From assembly GCA_007116035.1 (NCBI GenBank), contig SKJG01000036.1:1-40659 (forward strand): a stretch of DNA of 40,659 nt. The letters are read 5' to 3'. Position numbers and translations under genes: made by a program. The notes under the pieces were generated by a model. The model was not told the origin of the DNA. It searched no databases and worked only from the letters and a program-made list of their open reading frames with translations. This DNA comes from Thioalkalivibrio sp. (GTDB taxonomy: Bacteria; Pseudomonadota; Gammaproteobacteria; Ectothiorhodospirales; Ectothiorhodospiraceae). This document shows positions 34,703 to 40,659 of the stretch, piece after piece (position 1 is the first letter of the stretch; each line of letters opens with the position of its first letter).

Positions 34703-35287
34703 TCAGGGATTCTGCGCGACCAGCATGGCTGAACGCAGGCGCTGCAACCGCTGCAGGGGATCATCCTCCTCCAGCAGTTCCTGCTTGATCTGCAGATCCA
34801 GCGGAAGCAGCTCGGCCAGGCGTCCCGCGACCCAGGCCGAATCGCCGATCCTGCGCTCCAGATGCGACCAGGGCGTGCCGAGTTGATCCAGGAGCCTCTC
34901 GAGCAGACCCGCGAGTGACGCATATTCCAGTGGCAGATCCAGCGCCGGCCACTCACCCACCGGCTCCACCTCTCCGAGCAGCAGCCCATCGGGGCGTTGC
35001 TCATGGGCGAGGATGCGCACGCGTTCGCGACCGCAGGCCAGAATGCCAAGCAGGCCATCCGACCGCTGTTCCCAGTCGATGACCTCCGCCCGCGTGCCCA
35101 CTGCAGAGAACTGCGCGTCGGCCGAGGTCTCGCTGCCATTACGGATCGACACGACCACGAAGCCACTGCCACCGTCGCGGAGACATTCGCGGACCATGTC
35201 GATGTAACGCGTCTCGAAGATGCGCAGGGGCAGCAACCCATCAGGAAAAAGGACGGTATTCAGCGGAAACAACGGCACGCGTTTCAT
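34703..35287 (-). CDS. Lon substrate-binding (N-terminal) domain protein
   Basis: 194-aa stand-alone LON_substr_bdg domain without the ATPase and protease parts of Lon. Seen: VPLFPLNTVLFPDGLLPLRIFETRYIDMV at the N-terminus, the FVVVSIRNG strand and TRAEVIDWEQRSDGLLGILACGRERVRI, followed by a helical bundle. Such proteins are widespread but their function is not established. The ATG overlaps the ubiX stop by 3 bases (TGATG-type coupling on the minus strand). Confidence 0.93.
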   Translation of the reverse strand: MKRVPLFPLNTVLFPDGLLPLRIFETRYIDMVRECLRDGGSGFVVVSIRNGSETSADAQFSAVGTRAEVIDWEQRSDGLLGILACGRERVRILAHEQRPDGLLLGEVEPVGEWPALDLPLEYASLAGLLERLLDQLGTPWSHLERRIGDSAWVAGRLAELLPLDLQIKQELLEEDDPLQRLQRLRSAMLVAQNP

Positions 35288-35919
35288 CAGTCCTCTCCTG
35301 CCACAGGCGTCAGCGGTTCACCCCAGCGCGGCATCAGGTCGTGGGCGATTTCGAGGTGGTCGAGAACGCGGGCGACCATGAAATCGATCAGATCATCGAG
35401 CGTGCGCGGTCGATGATAGAAGGCAGGGTTGGCAGGCATGATGACCACGCCCATCCGCGCCAGCCGCAGCATGTTCTCCAGGTGCACCTCCGAGAACGGG
35501 GTCTCGCGGACCACCAGCAACAGCTTGCGCCGCTCCTTCAGGACCACGTCGGCGGCCCGTTCGATCAAGCTGCGCGAGGCCCCGGTCGCCACCGCCGACA
35601 GGGTGGCCGTGGAACAGGGGCAGACCACCATCGCCCGGGGCACTGCGGAGCCACTCGCCACGGGTGCGGTCCATTGCTCTGGACCATAGCAGCGGATTTG
35701 TCCGGGTTCGCCGTGGAAACGTTCGCTGAAGAAACGAGCGATCTCGGCCGGGCGCCCGGGAACCGACAGGTCGGTCTCCAGCCCGAGCACCACCTGGGCG
35801 GGCCGGGACAGCATCAGGTGAACCGGCACCTTGGCCGCCACCAGGCATTCGAGCAGACGAATGCCGTACTGCACGCCGGACGCGCCGGTCAGGGCCAGTG
35901 CCAGATCAGGTGCCGCCAT
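35287..35919 (-). CDS. ubiX: Flavin prenyltransferase UbiX
   Basis: Attaches a dimethylallyl group to FMN to make the prenylated cofactor for the decarboxylase UbiD in ubiquinone synthesis. 210 aa. Seen: ALTGASGVQYGIRLLE (FMN binding), MVVCPCSTATLSAVATGASRSLIERAADVVLKERRKLLLVVRETPFS, and MPANPAFYHRPRTLDDLIDFMVARVLDHL. Starts inside the mpl end (14-base overlap). It supplies the quinone pathway used by the bc1 complex encoded upstream. Confidence 0.97.
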   Translation of the reverse strand: MAAPDLALALTGASGVQYGIRLLECLVAAKVPVHLMLSRPAQVVLGLETDLSVPGRPAEIARFFSERFHGEPGQIRCYGPEQWTAPVASGSAVPRAMVVCPCSTATLSAVATGASRSLIERAADVVLKERRKLLLVVRETPFSEVHLENMLRLARMGVVIMPANPAFYHRPRTLDDLIDFMVARVLDHLEIAHDLMPRWGEPLTPVAGED

Positions 35920-37288
35920 GCCACTTCTCCCGAAGGCGCGTCAGCAGGGTCTCGTGAATGCCGCCGAAACCCCCGTTGCTCATGATAACCACCCAGTCGC
36001 CCGGATGTGCGCTTGCAGTCACCGACGCCACCAGTTGGCCGATCCCGGAAAATGTGTGCAGGCGTGTTCCGAGTTGCTCGCCCAGGCCTTCCGGAGACCA
36101 GCCGAGCCCCTCGGGCTGAAACAGGAAGACCTCGTCCGCGAGCTCGAGCGAGCCGCCCAGGGTCTGAGAATGAACGCCCATGCGCATGGTATTGGAACGA
36201 GGTTCCAAGGCGACCAGGAGACGGCGGTCGCGGGGCATCGCCGCGCGCAGGCCGCCCAGGGTCAGCCGGATGGCGGTCGGATGGTGGGCGAAGTCGTCGA
36301 TCACCCGGATCCCGTTGACCTCGCCACGCAGTTCCTGACGTCGCTTCACACCGGTGAAGCCCGAGAGCGACTCGATGCCCTGCGCAAGCGGTACGCCCGC
36401 ATGGCGCGCAGCACCCAGGGCCGCCAGGGCGTTGGCAAGATTGTGCTCGCCGGTCAGGGTCCAGGCGACCTCGCCCACCGGCCGGCCGGCCGCCAGCACC
36501 TCGAAACGCGACATCTCGGCGTTCAACGCTCTGGCACTGAGATCCGCCGGCACCGTCGCCCCGAACCGGACCACGGGCGTCCAGCAGCCCTGCCCCAGCA
36601 CCCGCTCCAGCGCCGCACTCTCGGCATTGACCAGGATCTCGCCCTGGCTGGGAACGGTCCGGACGAGATGGTGAAATTGCCTCTCGATCGACGCCAGATC
36701 CGGGTAGATGTCGGCGTGATCGTACTCCAGGTTATTGAGCACCAGGGTTCGTGGCCGGTAATGCAGGAACTTGGCGCGTTTGTCGAAGAAGGCGCAGTCG
36801 TACTCGTCGGCCTCGATCACGAAGAACGGGCCACTGCCCAGTCGGGCGCTCACGCCGAAGTCGCGCGGGACACCGCCGATCAGGAACCCGGGCTCCATTC
36901 CGGCAGCCTCCAGCACGAACACCAGCATGCTGGCCGTGGTCGTCTTGCCGTGGGTACCGGCCACCGCCAGCACCCAGCGGCCATGGAGCACGTTTTCTGC
37001 CAACCATTGCGGACCGGAGGTATACGCAAGGCCGCGATCCAGCATCGCCTCCACCAGCGGCAGGCCCCGACGCATCACGTTGCCAACGACGATCAGCGCG
37101 TCTTCGGGCAGATCGTCGGGCCGGTAACCCTCACCGTAGACGATTCCCGCCTGCCGCAACTGGCCGTCCATCGGTGGGTAGAGATTCTCGTCGACACCCG
37201 ATACCGGCACCCCCGCGGCCGCAGCGATTTGCGCCAGTCCACCCATGAAAGTGCCGCCAATCCCGAGCACGTGGATCGGGCGCGTCAT
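35906..37288 (-). CDS. mpl: Murein peptide ligase Mpl
   Basis: Joins recycled L-Ala-gamma-D-Glu-meso-DAP to UDP-N-acetylmuramate, returning cell-wall fragments to synthesis. 460 aa, Mur-ligase family. Seen: MTRPIHVLGIGGTFMGGLAQIA, ATP-binding GTHGKTTT (111-118), IEADEYDCAFFDKRAKFLHY (typical of Mpl), NNLEYDHADIY, and DDFAHHPTAIRLTLGGLRA. The long upstream frame is not coding beyond the ATG at 37288, which overlaps the previous gene in ATGA. Confidence 0.97.
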   Translation of the reverse strand: MTRPIHVLGIGGTFMGGLAQIAAAAGVPVSGVDENLYPPMDGQLRQAGIVYGEGYRPDDLPEDALIVVGNVMRRGLPLVEAMLDRGLAYTSGPQWLAENVLHGRWVLAVAGTHGKTTTASMLVFVLEAAGMEPGFLIGGVPRDFGVSARLGSGPFFVIEADEYDCAFFDKRAKFLHYRPRTLVLNNLEYDHADIYPDLASIERQFHHLVRTVPSQGEILVNAESAALERVLGQGCWTPVVRFGATVPADLSARALNAEMSRFEVLAAGRPVGEVAWTLTGEHNLANALAALGAARHAGVPLAQGIESLSGFTGVKRRQELRGEVNGIRVIDDFAHHPTAIRLTLGGLRAAMPRDRRLLVALEPRSNTMRMGVHSQTLGGSLELADEVFLFQPEGLGWSPEGLGEQLGTRLHTFSGIGQLVASVTASAHPGDWVVIMSNGGFGGIHETLLTRLREKWHGGT

Positions 37289-37809
37289 CCGTTCGCGAGT
37301 CCGAGTGCAAGCTGCGTCACCACGCTGGAAACGATCAGGAACGCCAACGCGATGGCCACGCCGGTCATCCTGCCGGCGAGATCGAGCGCCTGTTGCAGGA
37401 TGTGTCCGAAGACCAGGAGCAGCCAGATCAGCAGGCCGAGATAGGCGATCAAGGCCGGCGGGGAGACCTGCTCCTCCGCAAAATCGGGGGGAAACGCCCA
37501 AAGCAGCGCGGCCATGACCAGGCCGAGAAGAGCACTGGTCCCGACCAGGGCGATGTAGGTCTGCAGCCAACGCCCGGTCATGCCGCGCAACCCCAGCAGC
37601 GTCATCACGAACAGATACAGCACCGCAAGATCGAGCACGCTCAGATACAGGCTGGTCGCAACGCCGTGCATCGGGGCGGCCACCAGGATCCCGGTAAACA
37701 CGGACGCGCCCATCCAGAAAACCAGCGTCCCCTGGTCCGCCGGCAGATCCTGGGGACCTCCCCGCAGCCGCAGGATGTCCAGCATGGGAACCACCGTATG
37801 CAGGCTCAC
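37285..37809 (-). CDS. Uncharacterised integral membrane protein between mlaA and mpl
   Basis: 174 aa, function not recognised. Seen: a short polar N-terminus, then five hydrophobic segments (roughly 29-47, 51-72, 83-106, 117-138, 145-170) with small charged loops, a Pro/Phe-rich loop (AFPPDFAEEQ) before the fourth segment. The general appearance is of a small YIP1-like or DUF-type inner-membrane protein. It starts 2 bases after mlaA and overlaps mpl by four bases, so it is in the same transcription unit as two envelope genes. Confidence 0.8.
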   Translation of the reverse strand: MSLHTVVPMLDILRLRGGPQDLPADQGTLVFWMGASVFTGILVAAPMHGVATSLYLSVLDLAVLYLFVMTLLGLRGMTGRWLQTYIALVGTSALLGLVMAALLWAFPPDFAEEQVSPPALIAYLGLLIWLLLVFGHILQQALDLAGRMTGVAIALAFLIVSSVVTQLALGLANG

Positions 37810-37811
37810 GA

Positions 37812-38618
37812 TCAGGATCCCTCCCGTTCCAAGGCCTCGAGGGCCTCCAGTTCATCGAGGTCGTCCACCCAGGCGTCATCGTCCACGGGCTCGCCGTCAC
37901 GCACCAAGAACTCCCTGCGCTGCAGCCACAGATCCCGCATGGCGACGTAGCGATCCTCGGACAATGTCGCCAGGACCGCCTCGGTCGAGAGGAGACCCGC
38001 GCGGCTATCGACGACATCCAGAACGAGCAACGGCACCCAGTAGTCGCGCAGTTCGCGTCCACCGCTGGAAAACGAGTAGTTACGGGGGTGGGTATAGAAA
38101 TCGACGGCGAGCGCCGGCGCGTCACGCGCGGTGCTTGGCCCCCAGAACGGGATCTGCAGGTAGGGACCCGCAGGCACGCCCCACCTGCCCAGGGTCTGGC
38201 CGAAGTCCTCGTTGTTTTTCGCCAGGCCCATCGGACTCGCGACATCGATCAGACCGAACAGGCCGAAGCTCGTGTTGAAGAGGATCCGCGACGTGTCGGA
38301 GGCGGCATCATGAAACTTGCCCTGCAGCACGTTGTTGAGTGCCACCCGGAAGTCGTCGAGATTCGAGAAGAAGTTACCCACCCCCGTACGCAGCGGCTGC
38401 GGCAGTTCCGAATAGGCCTCCGCAGTCGGCTTCAGGATGGCCCGATCCAACCCGTCATTGAAGGCGAACACCGCGCGGTTATAGCGCTCGAAGGGGTCGG
38501 ATGGATGCCGGTCCTCTGTCGGGACGCTGGCGCAGCCTGTCAGCCCCGCAAGAAGCAGAGCCGAAAAGAGCAGGGCGGCAAGCGGGTGTGACAGGGACTT
38601 GCGCAATAACATCGTCAT
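37812..38618 (-). CDS. mlaA: Outer-membrane lipoprotein MlaA (VacJ)
   Basis: Outer-membrane component of the Mla pathway that removes misplaced phospholipids from the outer leaflet and gives them to MlaC. 268 aa. Seen: lipoprotein signal with LTGC (Cys29), DPFERYNRAVFAFNDGLDRAILKP, VGNFFSNLDDFRVALNNVLQGK, the FGLIDVASPMGL and DFGQTLGRWGVPAGPYLQIPFWGPST blocks, and an acidic C-terminal tail. The partner mlaFEDCB genes lie 15 kb away in the window. First gene of a run to the AEC transporter. Confidence 0.97.
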   Translation of the reverse strand: MTMLLRKSLSHPLAALLFSALLLAGLTGCASVPTEDRHPSDPFERYNRAVFAFNDGLDRAILKPTAEAYSELPQPLRTGVGNFFSNLDDFRVALNNVLQGKFHDAASDTSRILFNTSFGLFGLIDVASPMGLAKNNEDFGQTLGRWGVPAGPYLQIPFWGPSTARDAPALAVDFYTHPRNYSFSSGGRELRDYWVPLLVLDVVDSRAGLLSTEAVLATLSEDRYVAMRDLWLQRREFLVRDGEPVDDDAWVDDLDELEALEALEREGS

Positions 38619-38735
38619 GCAGATCTCGGTTCTGTACGTTTAAAATTCCCGCATGGCCCACTAGGGTACACGCGCGAACGTCTGTGCGCCGGAGAGGGCG
38701 GCCTGCCGCAAAAACCTCCGGGGCAACGGACTGGA

Positions 38736-39962
38736 TCAGACCTGCGACCGGTTGCGGCTCGCCGCGATGCGCAACCGCAGGGCGTTGAGTTTGATGAAGC
38801 CCGCCGCATCCTTCTGGTCGAAGGCACCGGCGTCCTCCTCGAAGGTGGCGATCGCATCGTCGAACAGGCTGTCGGATTCCGACCGCCGCCCGGCCACGAT
38901 GACATTCCCCTTGTACAGGCGCAGGCGCACCGAACCGTTGACCACCGACTGGGTCTGGTCGATCGCCGCCTGCAGCATGCGCCGCTCCGGGCTCCACCAG
39001 TAGCCGTTGTAGATCAGGCTGGCATAACGCGGCATCAGTTCGTCCTTCAGGTGGGCGACCTCGCGGTCCAGCGTCAGCGACTCCAGCGCCCGGCGCGCCC
39101 TCAGCAGAATCGTGCCGCCGGGGGTTTCGTAGCAGCCCCGCGACTTCATGCCGACATAGCGGTTCTCGACCAGGTCCAAGCGTCCGATGCCGTTGTCCCC
39201 GCCGATCCGGTTCAGCTCGGCCAGCAGTTGCCCCGGGCTCAGCGCCATGCCGTCCAGGCTGACCGGGTCGCCGCGCTCGAACCCGATCTCCACGACGGTT
39301 GACTCGTCCGGCGCCTGCTCGGGGGAGACCGTCCAGCGCCACATGTCCTCCTCGGCCTCGGTCCAGGGGTCTTCCAGCGGCCCCCCCTCGTACGAGATGT
39401 GCAGCAGGTTGGCGTCCATGGAATACGGCGACTTCTTCCCCTGCTTGGCGAAGTCCACCGGGATGCCATGCTGCTCGGCGTAGGCCATCAGGCGCTCGCG
39501 CGACGTCAGGTCCCACTCCCGCCAGGGCGCGATGACCTGGATTCCGGGCTTCAGCGCGTACGCGCCCAGCTCGAACCGGACCTGGTCGTTGCCCTTGCCG
39601 GTCGCCCCGTGCGCAATGGCGTCGGCTCCGGTCTCGTTCGCGATCTCCACCAGCCGACGCGCGATCAGCGGCCGCGCAATCGAGGTGCCGAGCAGATATT
39701 CGCCTTCGTACAGCGTGTTGGCGCGGAACATCGGGAACACGTAATCGCGCACGAACTCCTCGCGCAGGTCCTCGATGAAGATCTGCTTCACCCCCATCGC
39801 CTCGGCCTTCGCCCGGGCAGGCTCGACTTCCTCGCCCTGGCCCAGGTCGGCGGTGAAGGTGATCACCTCGCAGCCGTACTTGTCCTGCAGCCACTTCAGG
39901 ATCACGGATGTATCCAGCCCGCCGGAGTAGGCCAGCACGACGCGGGAAATCTTGGCACTCAT
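38736..39962 (-). CDS. argG: Argininosuccinate synthase ArgG
   Basis: Joins citrulline and aspartate using ATP in arginine synthesis. 408 aa, the ~400-aa class rather than the longer E. coli type. Seen: the PP-loop AYSGGLDTS (11-19), [41 protein letters not shown] and GRNRYVG-like [11 protein letters not shown]. Its ATG is preceded by AAAGGA. No second arginine gene is adjacent. Confidence 0.98.
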   Translation of the reverse strand: MSAKISRVVLAYSGGLDTSVILKWLQDKYGCEVITFTADLGQGEEVEPARAKAEAMGVKQIFIEDLREEFVRDYVFPMFRANTLYEGEYLLGTSIARPLIARRLVEIANETGADAIAHGATGKGNDQVRFELGAYALKPGIQVIAPWREWDLTSRERLMAYAEQHGIPVDFAKQGKKSPYSMDANLLHISYEGGPLEDPWTEAEEDMWRWTVSPEQAPDESTVVEIGFERGDPVSLDGMALSPGQLLAELNRIGGDNGIGRLDLVENRYVGMKSRGCYETPGGTILLRARRALESLTLDREVAHLKDELMPRYASLIYNGYWWSPERRMLQAAIDQTQSVVNGSVRLRLYKGNVIVAGRRSESDSLFDDAIATFEEDAGAFDQKDAAGFIKLNALRLRIAASRNRSQV

Positions 39963-39997
39963 TCTTTCAATCCTTTTCCGACACTAGTCGATTGTTC

Positions 39998-40003
39998 ATT
40001 GTA
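39998..40003 (-). promoter_or_regulatory. Candidate -10 box of argG
   Basis: TACAAT on the minus strand lies about 36 bases before the argG ATG in a locally AT-rich stretch. No good -35 box is present at 16-18 bp. No ArgR-type palindrome could be supported. Confidence 0.35.
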
Positions 40004-40046
40004 CTGTTCGTGGTGGCATTGAGCCCTGGGGCTTGTGGCGAACCAC

Positions 40047-40154
40047 GCCGCCGGGTGGTGTGCGTCGGCGGGACACGCTCAAGTCGTCCGTGAGCACTCG
40101 ACGGCGGCCGTCCATGGCCGCCGACGGTCCCGCCGACGCACACTACCCGGCGGC
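40047..40154. repeat. Structured element A: 28-bp stem enclosing a 52-nt two-hairpin core
   Basis: The left arm 40047-40074 pairs with 40127-40154 over 28 bp, with one G-T (G-U) position (40057/40144). The enclosed 52 nt (40075-40126) fold into two further hairpins: GCTCA/TGAGC (40077-40081 with 40091-40095, 9-nt loop) and CGGCGGCC/GGCCGCCG (40102-40109 with 40116-40123, 6-nt loop), giving a three-way junction. The core is the reverse complement, 46 of 52 bases, of the core in element B. Confidence 0.85.
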
Positions 40155-40261
40155 TCACTCCCTGCTTACCCATCTCTGAAACCACAAGACGCAGAACCGC
40201 GACAAATGTGCCAACGGCCCCGGCGGCAGCGCCCCTAGGCTGGCGCTCCAAAAAGCTGGAA

Positions 40262-40371
40262 GCCGGGACTGGGGTGGGCGTGGTCAGGGCCGTCGGCGGC
40301 CATGGATGGCCGCCGTCGAGCGCCCATGGATGGCTTGAGCGTGCCCTGACCACGTCCACCCCAGTCCCGGC
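40262..40371. repeat. Structured element B: 29-bp stem enclosing a 52-nt core, inverted relative to element A
   Basis: The left arm 40262-40290 pairs with 40343-40371 over 29 bp, with one G-T position (40278/40355). The 52-nt core (40291-40342) carries the hairpin CGGCGGCC/GGCCGCCG (40294-40301 with 40308-40315, loop ATGGAT) and the second helix region near 40322-40340, where one pair has become C-A on the plus strand but G-U on the minus strand. All six core differences from A are transitions. Confidence 0.85.
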
Positions 40372-40416
40372 CATGCAAGGCATCAAACCACGCACGGCGC
40401 CCACACAACCCCAAGG

Positions 40417-40659
40417 TCACCGCTTCCGAGGCGGCAGGATGTCTGTGATCGAACCGTGCGCGACCTCGGCGGCGAAGGCCACGGTCTCGGACAGCGTCGG
40501 GTGCGGGTGCACGGTCAGGCCGATGTCCTCCATGTCGGCGCCCATCTCCAGCGCGAGCATGGCCTCCGAGATCAGGTCGCCGGCCAGCGGCCCGACGATG
40601 CCCGCGCCGATCACCCGACCGTCGCCGTCGAACAGCAGCTTGGTCATGCCGTCGTCGGC
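40417..40659 (-). CDS. lpdA: Dihydrolipoamide dehydrogenase, C-terminal fragment (rest outside the window)
   Basis: FAD-dependent E3 subunit of pyruvate and 2-oxoglutarate dehydrogenase complexes. Only the last ~80 residues are in the window. Seen: TKLLFDGDGRVIGAGIVGPLAGDLI of the dimerisation domain, the catalytic His-Glu pair in HPHPTLSE, and the C-terminal GSITDILPP, resembling GSITDLPNP of E. coli Lpd. The 5' end of the gene and its neighbours cannot be seen. Confidence 0.93.
   Translation of the reverse strand, partial: ADDGMTKLLFDGDGRVIGAGIVGPLAGDLISEAMLALEMGADMEDIGLTVHPHPTLSETVAFAAEVAHGSITDILPPRKR

Larger units (their letters stand above)
39963..40416. other. Intergenic region with paired structured elements (454 bp)
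   Basis: Between argG and lpdA, both on the minus strand. It holds two large palindromic elements (40047-40154 and 40262-40371) separated by 107 bases, plus the argG leader. A minus-strand open frame (39967-40404) spans everything but is repeat sequence without a protein family, ribosome-binding site or native codon pattern. No tRNA or other standard RNA was recognised. Confidence 0.8.

Noticed and set aside
39963-40010. ArgR box upstream of argG
   Set aside because: A few AT-rich half-site-like words occur, but no paired 18-bp ARG box with acceptable symmetry was found.
40047-40371. Integron attC sites or IS200/IS605 ends as explanation for the paired palindromes
   Set aside because: No GTTRRRY/RYYYAAC core sites, no integrase or transposase gene nearby, and both elements are nearly perfect in pairing, unlike attC sites.
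39967-40404. 145-codon minus-strand open frame across the argG-lpdA spacer
   Set aside because: It is made mostly of the two palindromic elements, has no ribosome-binding site or recognisable domain, and its amino-acid make-up follows the repeat; the DNA/RNA structure explains it better.

Overview
The window is a gene-dense, GC-rich stretch of a gammaproteobacterial chromosome. Class-level placement is firm because several gene neighbourhoods match known gammaproteobacterial ones: the mraZ-rsmH-ftsL-ftsI division cluster, rsmI-lpoA-yraN, sspAB beside petABC, a degS/algW-hisC-hisD-hisG-murA block as in Pseudomonas, and the mlaFEDCB / yrbG-kdsD-kdsC-lptCAB-rpoN-hpf-ptsN-rapZ-npr block as in Escherichia. 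A bc1 complex, short-form HisG and an HprK/EIIA-Man pair among the nitrogen-PTS genes suggest a respiratory bacterium of the Chromatiales/Ectothiorhodospiraceae type; the family is inference only.

Layout. 1-2834 (minus): start of the division and cell-wall cluster (mraZ, rsmH, ftsL, partial ftsI), behind a sigma-70 promoter and a 10-bp-spaced set of MraZ operator repeats. 2971-3500 (minus): RNase P RNA gene with promoter and terminator. 3532-8081: rsmI on minus, divergent from lpoA-yraN-FAD-linked oxidase. 8065-11949 (minus): sspB, sspA and the cytochrome bc1 genes petC, petB, petA (transcribed petA to sspB). 12255-13013 (minus): Nif3-like protein. 13102-14235 (plus): DegS/AlgW-type periplasmic protease. 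14276-22927 (minus): mlaF-E-D-C-B, murA, hisG, aroG-like, hisD, hisC in transcription order. 23025-23642 (minus): uncharacterised protein. 23643-23945: intergenic space holding a REP-doublet-like palindrome. 23976-33219 (plus): calcium/sodium antiporter, Kdo synthesis (kdsD, kdsC), LPS transport (lptC, lptA, lptB), rpoN, hpf and a regulatory PTS set (ptsN, hprK, rapZ, EIIA-Man, npr). 33299-38618 (minus): mlaA, a membrane protein, mpl, ubiX, a Lon-N-domain protein, a thioredoxin and an AEC transporter. 38736-39962 (minus): argG. 39963-40416: intergenic region with two large structured palindromes. 40417 to the window end (minus): C-terminus of lpdA.

Theme. Most of the window serves envelope building and upkeep: peptidoglycan synthesis and recycling (ftsI, murA, mpl, lpoA), LPS (kdsDC, lptCAB), phospholipid asymmetry (mlaFEDCB and mlaA), and sensing of periplasmic protein damage (degS/algW). 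Beside these lie histidine, aromatic and arginine biosynthesis, respiration, and the regulators RpoN, nitrogen PTS, HprK and RapZ.

The least explained sequence is at 40047-40371. Two inverted elements share a 52-nt core (46/52 identical) and are each closed by a stem of about 28 bp. The two stems have diverged in sequence but each remains fully paired, with several compensatory changes. I found no CRISPR array, tRNA, insertion sequence, prophage or defence system.
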